Assembly (NCBI RefSeq): GCF_902686445.1
Contig: NC_062229.1
Span: forward strand, 5,861,503 to 5,925,502
Origin: Sciurus carolinensis
Taxonomy: Eukaryota; Chordata; Mammalia; Rodentia; Sciuridae
Length of the DNA: 64,000 bases
Direction of reading: 5' to 3'
Shown: piece after piece, positions 20,985-31,345 of the stretch
Layout of the letters: every line of letters starts with the position of its first letter
How positions within the stretch are numbered: the first letter of the stretch is position 1
Notes under the pieces: generated by a model
The model's input: the letters and a program-made list of their open reading frames with translations, nothing else
What the model was told of the DNA's origin: nothing
The model's database searches: none
Made by a program: the position numbers and the translations under genes

Positions 20985-21660
20985 CATGAAAAATGTGCAA
21001 AACCCTAGCCATCAGGGAAATGTAAATCAAAACTACAAGGAGATACCATCTTATTGCAGTTAGAACAAAATTTTAACAAAAATTTAAAAAGTAAGAAATG
21101 GTGGTGAGGATGTGGAGACAAAGAAATCCTTACACACTGCTGGTTGGTATGTAAATTAATACATCCGCTGTGGAGAACAGCATGGAGGTTTCTCAGCAAA
21201 CTAAAAAGAACTACCATACAATCCAGCTGTCCCTTTCCTGGTTACATAGCCAAAGGAAATGAAATCAGCATACATAAGAGGCACCTGCATACCTGTGGTT
21301 ATTGCAGCATGATAATATCAAATCTGTCTAGGTGCTCATCAAAAGGTGAATGGAGATAGAAAATATGGTATGTACGTAAGAGCATTATTCAGTCACAAAG
21401 AAAGATGAATACCATCATTTGTAGCAAAGTGCATGGCATATGCAATACTTAACATGCAAAGTAAGCCAGATACAGAAAAAAAAATACCACACATTCTCTC
21501 ACATATGTGGAAACTAAAAAAAAGTTGAACTGAAAGTAGGAAATATATAATATAAAATGTAGAATTAGAATAAAAGTTTAAGTTTAAGGTTCTCACATTG
21601 TAGAATAGAAATAGTGAGTTTGAGGAACTTTCTCTGTCAGGCATATATGATTAAAACTTA
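20985..21660 (+). repeat. Old L1 ORF2 end and 3'UTR
   Basis: 'ccatcagggaaatgtaaatc', 'aatggtggtgaggatgtgg', 'cacactgctggttggtatgt', 'ctgtggagaacagcatggag' and 'ctctcacatatgtggaaact' follow L1 ORF2 C-terminus order. An older family than the L1 at 31 kb. Confidence 0.8.
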
Positions 21661-22729
21661 AGGATAACCACTAAAATAATGGACCTAAGACGGTGCAGGC
21701 TCTAAGTTGGCAGTGGGGTATCACAGAAAGGAAGAGGCTTTGATCAAGCCACTTAAGGAAGGAAAGGATGTAGCCCTCCACAGCTGGGGGCTCCACATCC
21801 ACAGGTTCAACCAAATGCAGGTGCAAAGTACTTCTAGAAGCTGCTTTGGAAACAAGCCAGGCACAGAAGGACAGGTACGGCATGTGTTTTCTCTTCTGTG
21901 AAAACTAAAAACATCTCTCTGGGTGTGAAATTATGGTTTCTAGAGGTTGGGAAGGTGGGGGAGGGTGGGTCAAGGGAGGCAGGAGGCCGGATTTGACCAG
22001 AGCGCCCTGTCTGCCAGTGTTGAAATGTCCCTCTGAATCCCACCAATACATGCAACTCACAGGTGTTAAAACTCACAGGTGTTAATCCAATTGCAGTCCA
22101 GGGACAGGTTAGAGTCTGTTTCCGGTATCTATTGATTCCTGTCTTGGGTATCTCACACTTCTCAAACTTGAATGCTCTCCAAACTCCTGGGTTTTGCTCT
22201 CTATGCCTCTTTTTGTCCCCTGATCCTTGGGAGAATCTGATAAAAGATACAAGTTCTTGTATCAAGAAAAAAAAAACACTTTGGTGTAATTTTGTTTATC
22301 ATTTCAGGGTTAATGATATCCATTCCAAGATAAGAATTGCTTTGAAAATCTTTTGCCCTGCATCTTTTTTCCCAGGCTTCTTCTCCAACCTACAACCCCT
22401 GGCTGAAATACCACACCTGCTTGCTACATATACTCAACATCCTCAGGGGGACAGGCTTCAGGAAGAGGGAACAATGGGAAGCAGATGTGACTGGGTCAGA
22501 TGGTCCAGGACTCGGATCCGGGCTCTGTTACTTACTGCTAAGCTCTTCCAGTGTCTTCGTCCTGTGTTTATAGTTGGGAGAAGCTCCTGGGATTTCCTGG
22601 AGGATGGAATGTGGTGGCACAGGAAAGGACTAGCACCCTGCAGGGCCCAGCATCAAGTACAGTCTCACCAACATCAGGCAGTGTCACCTCAAGTTGAAGG
22701 AAAGAACTGTGAAAGAAACACACCAGGCC
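21661..22729. other. Unassigned, old repeat debris
   Basis: Contains another worn L1-like end near 21840-21960, a direct repeat of 'actcacaggtgttaa' at about 22056-22085, and a MIR-like word set near 22490-22560 ('gatccgggctctgttactta'). A 246-codon open frame (22063-22803, plus) runs through these pieces and into L1, so I do not treat it as a gene. Confidence 0.45.
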
Positions 22730-23925
22730 ACCGATGGACATGTGGATACAGAAAACATGTCCATATAGACAATGGAATATTGTTCGACCTCAAGAAAGAA
22801 TGAAATCCTGTCATTAGTGGCAGCATGGGTGAGCTTAGGGGATGTTATGTGAAGAGAAGAGGGCAATTATCAAGAATATAAGCAAAAACAAATGTTGGTG
22901 AGGATGTGGGGGGAAAGGTACACTCATACACTGCTGGTGGGAATGCAAAATGGTGCAACCATTATGGAAAGCAATATGGAGGTTCCTAAGAAAATTGGAA
23001 TGGAACCACCATTTGACCCAGTTATCCCACTCCTGAGTTTATACTCAAACGACTTAAAATCAGCATACTTCAGTGACGGAGCTACATCAATGTTTATAGC
23101 AGCTCAACTCACAATAGCTAAACTACGGAACCAACCTAGGTGCCCTTCAACAGATGAATGGATAAAGAAAATGTGGCATATGATATGATGGAATATTACT
23201 CAGTTTTAAGAAGAATGAAATTCTGGCATATGCTGGTAAATGGATGGAGTTAGAGAATATCTTGCTACATGAAATAAGCCAAACACAAAAAACCAAAGGG
23301 AGAATGTTTTTTCTGAAATTATTGCTAATTCACAATAATGGGGGGGTGGATAGGGAGGGATAGAGTTACTTTATACTAGGTAGAGGGGAAAGAAGGGAGG
23401 AAGGAATGATAGTAGAGTGAAACAGACATTATTACCTCAAGTACCTGTATGACTACATGACCGATGTGATCCTGCAATGTACAATCAGAAAAATGAGAGA
23501 TTACACTCTATTTACGTATGATCTATCAAAATGTATAAATGCATTCTACTGCCACGTACCACTAATTAGAACAAATTAAAAAAAAAATGTAGTAGAGAAG
23601 GGAACAGTGGCTGCCAGGCTGGAAAGGGTTGAGGGGAGGAGACAGAAAGAGGCTGGTGATTGAGTACAAAAAGAGAGCTGGATGAGAGGAATGAATTCTG
23701 GTTTTTCTACAGCATGGTCAGGTAGAAATAAGTCATTGTTTAAGTTTCAAAATGGCTAGAAAGGATGTGAATGTTCCCAGCACGAAGAGGTGATAAACGT
23801 CCGAGGTGATGTGTATGTGAACTAGCCTGATCTGATCATTACGCACTGCACACACATACTGGAATATCACACTGTATCCCATAAATATGCACACTTATTA
23901 TGTGTCAATGAAAATGATGAAAATA
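22730..23925 (+). repeat. Old L1 3' end, split by a younger L1
   Basis: The left part (22730-22864) has 'gacaatggaatattgttcga' and the right part (23591-23925) has 'gggaacagtggctgccagg', 'gaggtgatgtgtatgtgaac' and 'ctgatctgatcattacgcac'. They are consecutive parts of an ancient L1 end separated by the next feature. Confidence 0.7.
22865..23590 (+). mobile_element. Young L1 3' end, 5'-truncated
   Basis: Plus-strand L1 starting inside ORF2 ('caaatgttggtgaggatgtg'), including 'ccatttgacccagttatccc' and 'ctaggtgcccttcaacagat', then a 3'UTR with 'tctatcaaaatgtataaatg' and an A-rich tail at about 23577-23588. The remaining ORF2 reading frame is broken after about 98 codons. Confidence 0.85.
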
Positions 23926-24398
23926 GAGACACCCCTGAGTTTGGATCAGGGAGCCACCACTTATTAGTTGAGTGTTCTTGAGGATTGCCTAGAATCTTAC
24001 TTTGACAAAGGGGATGATATATAAAGTATAATTTATAGGGCTGTTCTGAGGACTAAACTTGTGGAAAATTCTCTGCATAGATTCCAACATTATATAATAT
24101 CCTTATAATGAGCATTTTCTTCCCTTTTTATTTTTATTTTATTGGCAAGCTCAATAGGTAAAGAATAAGTCTGTTTTTTTTCCTCTGGAGCGTCTTCTTT
24201 CCACGAATGGAATCCCCATCCCTCCAGACACCCACACTGGAAACTTCAGCTTTTCTTCCCTCATTACCTCCTCTGCCAAGGTCGATGAGTTGCTATCTTC
24301 TCCACGAGTTGGACATTCTATCTTCATAGTTGTTCCCACCCCCTCCTCTTCTATTTCTGAATTCATAGGTCTTCAGCTAATCCTTTCTCCTTCCTCCT
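23926..24398. other. Unassigned, gene-free
   Basis: A/T-rich then C/T-rich sequence, nothing recognised. Confidence 0.4.
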
Positions 24399-24414
24399 CT
24401 AGCTTCATCCTCTT

Positions 24415-24508
24415 TTTTTTTTTTTTCTTTTTTGTGGTGCTGGGGATTGAACCCTGGGCCTTGTGCTTGTGAGGCAGGCACTCTACCAACTGAGCTATCT
24501 CCCCAGCC
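24415..24508 (-). mobile_element. Young ID SINE with perfect target duplication
   Basis: Near-consensus ID on the minus strand with a T-rich (poly-A) tail at the left. It is flanked by an exact 16-bp repeat, ctagcttcatcctctt, at 24399-24414 and 24509-24524. The intact duplication and clean body point to a recent L1-driven insertion. Confidence 0.95.
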
Positions 24509-24524
24509 CTAGCTTCATCCTCTT

Positions 24525-24775
24525 GAAGGATAGTTTTTAGCACTCATTCTCATTCATTTACTGATTAGCTCATGTACACCACGAGCACTTAGAGATGATG
24601 GCTGCAGAATAGGACCTGGGTTTAGTAGGGGGGACAATGACATGAAAATATGCAGACCACTTGAAACCGGGGGATATTTGTCTTTGTTCATGTTTGTGGC
24701 CAGTGTCTTGCTGGGGATGTAAAGAAACACAGTTTTTCAAAGCACACATGCATTCTCTTTTTACTGTCTGCCTCC
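24525..24775. other. Unassigned, gene-free
   Basis: Nothing recognised. Confidence 0.35.
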
Positions 24776-24960
24776 TCCAGTGCCAGACACTGTTCTAAGT
24801 TCTTTGCTAACTTGCCACTCATCCGATGACCCAATGAGGTTGGTGCTATTTCACATTAGAAAAGATGGAGGCATGATGAGATTCATCAAACCAAATGAAG
24901 TTTCCAAAAGGCAAGTGACAAAATTCATCAAAGAAGCCTGAATCCAGAGCATGCATCCCT
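24776..24960 (-). repeat. MIR SINE
   Basis: Reversed MIR: 'gtgccagacactgttctaag', 'gatgacccaatgaggttggt', then a worn 'gaaaagatggaggcatgatg' end. Confidence 0.75.
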
Positions 24961-25349
24961 CACCGCTCTATTTCATGAATCATGAATGAACGAGTCAATT
25001 TGTGGTCTAGTGAGGGAGATGAACTCTAAGGGTCATTTCTTTAATTATGCAGAGATGGTCTTAATAAAGAATCACCCTGAGGATTACAGAATCACTCAGG
25101 AACACAGCCAGGCACTGATTTTTGGAAATTCTAGGGTGCACATGATATCCTTGAATTGCTCACTCACTGAACAAGGTCTAAATATTTACCTTAAGGTTCA
25201 AAATGTCCAGGATCTTTGGCAAGTCTATGCTTGGCTACCCCCCTCTCTCCTGCAAGTTTCCCTCAGCTGTTGGGGAGCATATGCTGATCCTCCTCAAAGC
25301 CCATTCTTTCCTGCCATTTCCACTTTCCATGCTTCTTCACATTCTATGA
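24961..25349. other. Unassigned, with 141-codon ORF
   Basis: An open frame at 24986-25411 (plus) overlaps the next MIR at its end. No domain or signal peptide is recognisable. Most likely fortuitous. Confidence 0.3.
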
Positions 25350-25560
25350 TATTTAATAAAGTCCTAACCTGTGCCAATTACTGCAATGGGCACTTTACAT
25401 ATATGACATGACATCCTAACAAGAAATTGTGAAGTAAGGGTATGATCCCCAATTTACAGATGAGGTGCCTGGGACTTTAAGAGGAGACAGACGTGTATGA
25501 GCTCCCACAGATTTTTGAGCGGTGGAGCTTGGTTCCAAATGCATGTCTGCCTGAGTTTGA
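25350..25560 (-). repeat. MIR SINE
   Basis: Reversed MIR: 'taacctgtgccaattactgc', 'ccccaatttacagatgaggt', and 'ttgagcggtggagcttggtt'. Confidence 0.75.
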
Positions 25561-27794
25561 AGCCCACAGCCTTTTCCCTCAGGGCCTCTCTCCTGGAATT
25601 CCTGTCCCAGACCCTTCTCCATCAAATCCTTCTACATGTCAAAGGTAGTTTCTCATTCTGTGTCCTGACACCACATTAGAAGTTTATGCCGTGCTGTGAC
25701 ATTAAAAACATCCTTCCTCAGAGTCTCATAATTTGACTAAAGAGTCAGATGCTTTAATATACAAAGAGGAGCTAGTCGATACCCTTTTATTCAACCACTA
25801 ACTGAAGCAATGAGCTGATCCGACACCCTCCTTCCCTGACACCTGAGTCTTTGCCCACTCATGCTGTCCCTCCTTATTCTTTCAATGCTCTTAGGAAGAG
25901 TCCAGGGAGCTGGAAGACACACGTGTTCCCTTAGTCTTCTCGGTGAGTCTCCACTCAAGGAAGCACCACTCCAATCCCATCTGGTGCCCTAGACTCTCAG
26001 CATCTCAGCCCGGAGAGATCCGGAATCTCCAAACTTTCAAAGACTCAATATTGGGAATAAGTCAACTTCTGCCTCCAGAACTGTGGCTGACAGAACCCTT
26101 CTGTTTCCTGAGACATTCAGTGGACTTGGAAAAGATGGTCCAATTACTAAAAAAGACAATGTTACAAATCATATTTTTTGAAAAAGTCTTGTTAGCATTG
26201 CAGGTGGAAGAGTCCAAACTGCATGAATTCTGGGCTGGGATAGAATTTTTTGGTCTCTCTGAAATCAAGAGCCTGTCCCTAGAAAATTCTGCCAACACCC
26301 CTCCAGTCTCCCTTTCTACTTACTGGGCTATCTTTCCCCTTCTGGATGCCGTCACCCAGGCATTCATTAAACTGGTTGGGTTTCTTCCCTTGTGCGAGAT
26401 GGCAAAGAGGCTGACTCTGCTTCCAGGAAAATCCTTCTTGGGCCAGAAGGATGCCTCATAGGTGCACAAATTGGTATCCTCCTGGCCCAAAGAAGAGAAG
26501 TGAGGGAGGGGGATGAATTGTAGGAACTGAGGGAATATTTACAATTTCTGAGCCAATAAGAAGTCAATTCCCGAGACTCCTTGTTAGACAAATTGTGCAA
26601 TTTCACCTCGATTCCCTGAATAGTTGTTTCCTGCGGGGCTGAGCCTAGCAGTGAAAAGCCTGCATGGACCATTTTAGGTCTTCAGGAGGCAACTTAGGGG
26701 GACAAGTAGCAGTTTGCCAACTTTCTCTGAACCCTCTCCTCTGGGAACGAACTCCCCTCCATTCCTACACTCCCTTTCTAAGGCTCAGTCCTCTCATACT
26801 GAGAAACTCCATTCTTATTTGCAAACTCTGCTCACCATCACTTGAAGAACCAGGAAGCAACCCAAGCATCTCCCTTTGGTGGCCCAGTGACCTGTCACCT
26901 AGTGATGAGGCTGCCTCCAGCCTCACTTAGCCTCTACAGTGACCTGTCTGAAGAGGCGTAAGGACTTCTTGCTTTTCTGCTGAAGCAGGAACCAGGTTCT
27001 ACCTGATGGGATCCCACAGAGGGGCCTGACCACCTGAGTGCTTGTCAGATGCTCCCTGAACATTGCTACCACGTGGCATTCTGGGAGTCTCTGCTTTTGC
27101 ATTTTTAGGAGCTCAGAATTTACAAAGTCACCCCCAAATGATAGGTAGGGTTCTGTGTTCACTCAACGAACATCCATAAAAGTAGTCAACACGTTAATCA
27201 CCAGTTTTTGAAAGGCTTTAGTTATGTAAATACTCCAATATAGACAGAAATAAAGCACAGTACTCAGTTGAGCCATATGAAATGGCCCATATTCTGCCAT
27301 TTTTGACCAAAAAATTAACAGTTCTTCACATACTCCTCTTAATGTAATGAGACCCCATGCATTCCTCACGCAGTTTTAACACACAACTCTTATGAGTTTC
27401 ACTGGAGTCATCTTACACTTTGCATTTGTCCTACACATTTGTTTGCAGGACGCTTTTCCAGAACTCCTGTTCATAACATTCCAATGCATCTCCTTCCAGA
27501 TCCCTGCACTACCACCCAGCCTGTAAGTCCACATTTATTCTCACTGAGGACGCTTCATTTACCACACTCCCCGGACCATCAGACGCATCATCCCCCCAGC
27601 TCTTCCTCCTGGGAACTCTTTCACCACAGTCCTTCAAGATCCCCCTGAGCTGAGCAGCAATGTATGGGTCAGCAGAACCATTCTGAAGTTAAGCACTGTT
27701 CTTTTCCTCCTCCATCAGCTGATCAGTATGGGATCCTGCAAAGCCACAGCTGCAGGAGTGAATAAGAGGCACCAGCACAACAGTCAGCACTCAG
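25561..27794. other. Unassigned 2.2-kb stretch
   Basis: The longest stretch here in which I recognise no mobile element. It holds a 172-codon ORF (25943-26461) listed separately. No OR, zinc-finger or mucin motif is visible. Confidence 0.4.
25943..26461 (+). CDS. 172-codon ORF, function unknown
   Basis: An ATG-started frame in non-repetitive sequence. The product would have a mixed composition with Leu/Phe-rich segments at about residues 65-85 (VQLLKKTMLQIIFFEKVLLA) and 125-150, but no recognised domain, signal peptide or motif. The ATG has no strong initiation context and no splice sites suggest a longer gene. It may be chance, or part of a non-coding transcript. Confidence 0.15.
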   Translation: MSLHSRKHHSNPIWCPRLSASQPGEIRNLQTFKDSILGISQLLPPELWLTEPFCFLRHSVDLEKMVQLLKKTMLQIIFFEKVLLALQVEESKLHEFWAGIEFFGLSEIKSLSLENSANTPPVSLSTYWAIFPLLDAVTQAFIKLVGFLPLCEMAKRLTLLPGKSFLGQKDAS

Positions 27795-28345
27795 TTTTTT
27801 ATTATAGTTCATTACAGTGATACAAAACCATGGGGTTCACTTTGACATCATCATACAAGTGTGAAATATCACTTGCTCCACTTCAGTCCCCAGTGCTTCT
27901 CCTTTCCCTCCTCTCCTCTCCCTGTCGCCCTTCCTCTACTCTAATGGTCTCTTACTTAGTTATAGGTTTTTAAAATTAGTGCACTATGGATATGCATAAA
28001 GGTGCAATTCACTGTGGTATATTCGTACATGTACATAGTTTAGTTTGATCATTTTCATTCCACTGTTCCTCCCTTTCTTGTCCCTCCTCTCTCCCCATCA
28101 ATCCCTTTTCCCTACTCCACTGATCTCTCTTCTGTTTTCATGGGATCCTCTGCCCCACACTGCCTCCCTGCCCTCTTATTTTCCTCTTTAGCTTCCATCT
28201 GTGAGAGAAAACATTTGACCCTTGACGTTCTGCATCTGGCTTATTTCACTCAGCATGATGGTCTCCATTTCTACCCACTTACCAGCAAATGCCATGATTT
28301 CATTCTTCTTCGCTCTGTGGCTGGTCACTCACTTTTAATGATTAT
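27795..28345 (-). repeat. L1 3' end
   Basis: Minus-strand 3'UTR ('ttcattacagtgatacaaaa', 'ttcactttgacatcatcata', C/T-rich block near 27900-27950) then ORF2 end ('ctggcttatttcactcagca', 'accagcaaatgccatgattt'). Confidence 0.8.
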
Positions 28346-28595
28346 TGATCAAGACTTTGTTTCATTTCTGCACCACCTCCATTGACCTCCTTCCCAAAAT
28401 AAAAATTCTGTTTGAAAGCCTAACCACAATGCCATTCTTTTACTTTAAAACACTAATAATGACATAATACCACCAAATATCCAGTTATTCAAATTACCCA
28501 CATTGCCACATATTTTTTTCAGTTTTTCACCTCAGAGTACAAATCATGTTCATGGATTACAATTGGTTGGTTGATCATGATCTGTTTTTTAAAAA
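28346..28595. other. Unassigned, gene-free
   Basis: A/T-rich, possibly more old L1, not assignable. Confidence 0.35.
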
Positions 28596-28599
28596 TTTT

Positions 28600-28765
28600 T
28601 TTGGTACTGGGATTGAACATGGAGGTGATTTACCTCTAAACTATGTCCCCTTTCATTTTTTATTTTGAGACAGGGTCTAGCTAAATTGCTGAATTTGGTC
28701 TTGAACTTGTGAACCTCCTGCTTCTCGAGTTGCTGGGATTAGAGAGTCACTGTACCTGGCTCTGT
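28600..28765 (-). repeat. B1-dID composite SINE
   Basis: Reverse ID half ('ggtactgggattgaacatgg') and reverse B1 half ('gagacagggtctagctaaat', 'gagttgctgggattagagag'). Confidence 0.8.
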
Positions 28766-28857
28766 TCATAATCCTAAATCCTTTTAAATTTCTGGATTTT
28801 TCTTCTCTCTTTTGTTCCTTTAAGGTTTATCCTTGAAATTTATTTGTTGAAGAAATA

Positions 28858-28935
28858 GGGCTTGGGATGTAGCTCAGGGGTAGAGTCCTTGCCTAGCACG
28901 TGGGAAGCCCTGAGTTCAATCTCTAGTGCTAGCTA
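28858..28935 (+). repeat. ID SINE
   Basis: 'gggcttgggatgtagctcag', 'tagagtccttgcctagcacg', 'ctgagttcaatctctagtgc'. Plus-strand ID body, directly followed by an L1 end. Confidence 0.8.
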
Positions 28936-28949
28936 GAAAAGGACAAAAA

Positions 28950-29092
28950 TGTTGATGTCATCCAACAATACGTATAATTAGAAAAATGAGAGAATACACT
29001 CCATTTATGTATGATCTATCAAAATGTATAAATGCATCCTACTGTCATGTACAACAAATTAGAACAAATAAAAAAATAAAAAAAACCTCAAG
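28950..29092 (+). mobile_element. L1 3'UTR stub
   Basis: Extremely 5'-truncated L1: only 'agagaatacactccatttat', 'gatctatcaaaatgtataaa', 'gcatcctactgtcatgtaca' and the A-rich tail. Same 3'UTR type as 22865-23590. Confidence 0.8.
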
Positions 29093-29368
29093 CTGCACTT
29101 ATTAAAAATGAATTAACAAAAAAAGAAGTGGCCTCGATTTTGCTGGTTGCTGTTTGAAGGGGTCTCTGGTACTTTGTAGTGGTAAACTGGCTTTCAGAGC
29201 TACAGGCTTGATTAGCTTTGGAACTGAGTTTTGAAGAGGAAGGACCCACCACAGGTTGTGCTGTGACCTTCCCTCAGTGACAGGCTTTCTTCTGTTGCCT
29301 CTTTTCTTATGACGTGAGCAGCCATTGGGGATCATTGCTTAGATTCATGATTTCATGATGGATCAAAA
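29093..29368. other. Unassigned, gene-free
   Basis: Nothing recognised; a reversed polyA-like composition suggests an old LTR, not supportable. Confidence 0.3.
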
Positions 29369-29372
29369 AATG

Positions 29373-29578
29373 AGGACCAGGCATGGTGGCACATGCCTGT
29401 AATCCAGTGGCTCCCGAGGTAGAGGCAGGAGGATTATGAGCTCAAAGCCAGCCTCAGCAACAGCGAGGTGCTAAGCAACTCAGTGAGACCCTGTCTCTAA
29501 ATAAAATACAGAATAGGGCTGGGATGTGGCTCAGTGGTTGAGTGTCCCTGGGTTCAACTCCCCGTACCTCCCCGCCAC
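29373..29578 (+). mobile_element. B1-dID composite SINE with target duplication
   Basis: Complete composite: B1 half ('ccaggcatggtggcacatgc' to 'gagaccctgtctctaaataa') and ID half ('ggctgggatgtggctcagtg'). The word aatgagga occurs at both ends (29369-29376 and 29579-29586), a short target duplication. Confidence 0.9.
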
Positions 29579-29671
29579 AATGAGGATCTTAAGTCGGAAC
29601 CTTTATTAGTTAGAATATTTTTATCAGAAGAAAGTTTCCTTTATTAACTCATTACTCTGAAATCTAATTTT

Positions 29672-29750
29672 ATTGCAGAGCTGGGGATTGAACCCGGGGC
29701 CTTCTGCATGCTGGGCAGGTGGGCTACCATGGAGCCACGCCCCCAGCCCA
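29672..29750 (-). repeat. ID SINE
   Basis: Reverse ID: 'gctggggattgaacccgggg', 'gcaggtgggctaccatggag'. Confidence 0.8.
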
Positions 29751-30195
29751 CTCTGCTTGCTCTGAAGGACTGTTATATGGGAAAACCAGCAGGTGTGCTC
29801 TTCTCTTTAGATTCTTTCCCTTTGTGTACTGGCTTTCAAAACAATGATTTGGTTCTCCAGCATCTCCCAAGGGTAACCAATGAGTGAGCTTCCTTTTCTC
29901 TTTTTTTAAGCCATTATTATAACTATGGATCTTAATCTTGGTTATTCATCCTTTGGTGTTATATTGTCTTGTAGTTTCAGTAAGAATCTTTCAAGCTGGC
30001 AACCAGAATTCTCCGAAGAGTTCCAGATCTTGAAAAAATTATATTTCAGAACCACAATTTGGGTTCCAGTTACATTCCTTGCTTCTCAATTGACTGTTAT
30101 TTCTAGACTTTTCAATAGAGAAAGTCAGGAAATACATAAAGATAAAATGTATCAAGTATTCAGGAGAACATTTTAATTCAAACTAGGGATTATAG
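29751..30195. other. Unassigned, gene-free
   Basis: A/T-rich, possibly ancient repeat. An 83-codon ORF (29925-30176) has no resemblance to known proteins. Confidence 0.35.
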
Positions 30196-30199
30196 GGTT

Positions 30200-30412
30200 T
30201 TATTTTATGAGACAAGATTTTTCCATGTTGTCCAGGCCAGTTTCAAATGCCTGGGCTCAAGGGATCCTGTTGCTTCATCCTCCTGATTAGCTGGGCAACT
30301 GTGCCCATCAGAGCTGAGTCATAGATTTGTATTTTTTGCAGTGCTGGGAATTGAACCCAGGGTCTGAAGTCTGCTAGCCAAGCACCTGTGGCTGACCTGC
30401 ATACCCTGTCCC
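30200..30412 (-). repeat. B1 and ID SINE pair
   Basis: Reverse B1 part at 30200-30320 and reverse ID part at 30345-30412 ('gctgggaattgaacccaggg'). The order differs from the usual B1-dID, so these may be two separate insertions. Confidence 0.65.
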
Positions 30413-30889
30413 TGTGATTTTTGGTTTTTAATTTAAAAACTGCTTTTTTTTCCATCTGGAAATTCTTCTGATGTTCTGAAATTCCCAGTTCCCAAGACAA
30501 AGACGACACTTTAATAGTATTATTTTGTAATTTCCCCTATGTTGGCTTCAGAAAAACAATATCAGCATTCCCGCCAAAAATATTGCTATTAAAAATAAAT
30601 TTATTTGGAAGGATTAAGAAAAATTAAGAATGTATTCCAATAAGAATGTACAGTCAAGTTACAATATTTTAAAGTACCTAAAGAATTTTTCTTTGTATTG
30701 TAAAGCTTCCAACACAACATGCATGTTACTTGTTATTTTTTGATTTTATGTTTAAGTGAATTGAATCTAATAAATGCATAAAAACCTAGCAGGGTTCCCA
30801 AATCACATTCACGAAAAGAAGAATTCAGAGATGTCTGTATTTATCCTCCTCCATGCTACGAGGTTCCCTCCTTTCTTCATAAGTAACAA
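30413..30889. other. Unassigned, A/T-rich
   Basis: No gene and no named repeat. Confidence 0.35.
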
Positions 30890-31276
30890 TTTTTATTTTT
30901 TTGGTTTCTTCCATGATTGTAGTTTCAATAAAAGCAAATTTGTCATACTGTTTAGATCCTTGGTCCATTTTAAACTTAAGTGATTTCCTTATTGTTGAGT
31001 TTTAAAAGCTCTTTATATATTTTGGATAGTAGTACTTTCATCAGATATATATATGTATATATATATATTTTTATTTTTTATTTTTTTTATTGTAAACAAA
31101 TGGGATACATGTTGTTTCTCTGTTTGTACATGGAGTCAAGGCATACCATTTGTGTAATCATAAATTTACATAGGGTAATGTTGTTTGATTCATTCTGCTA
31201 TTTTTTCCCTTCCCCCCACCCCTCCCATCCCTCTTTTCCCTCTACACAGTCCTTCCTTCCTCCATTCTTGCCACCC

Positions 31277-31323
31277 TCCTTAACCCTAACCCTAAACCTA
31301 ACGCTAACCCTAACGCTAACCCC
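31277..31323 (+). repeat. Telomere-like hexamer array in L1 3'UTR
   Basis: Seven consecutive hexamers in strict register: ccttaa, ccctaa, ccctaa, acctaa, cgctaa, ccctaa, cgctaa. Three are exact vertebrate telomere units and the others differ by one base. On the L1 sense strand it is the G-rich form. It lies between the C-rich block and the end of ORF2. Confidence 0.9.
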
Positions 31324-31345
31324 TCCCACCCCCCATTATATGTCC

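Noticed and set aside
22063..22803. 246-codon plus-strand ORF
   Set aside because: It passes through MIR-like and L1-like pieces with low-complexity lysine codons from an A-run; no domain is visible.
31277..31323. True chromosome-end or fusion-point telomere
   Set aside because: Only seven degenerate units, embedded inside an L1; not a chromosome end or fusion.
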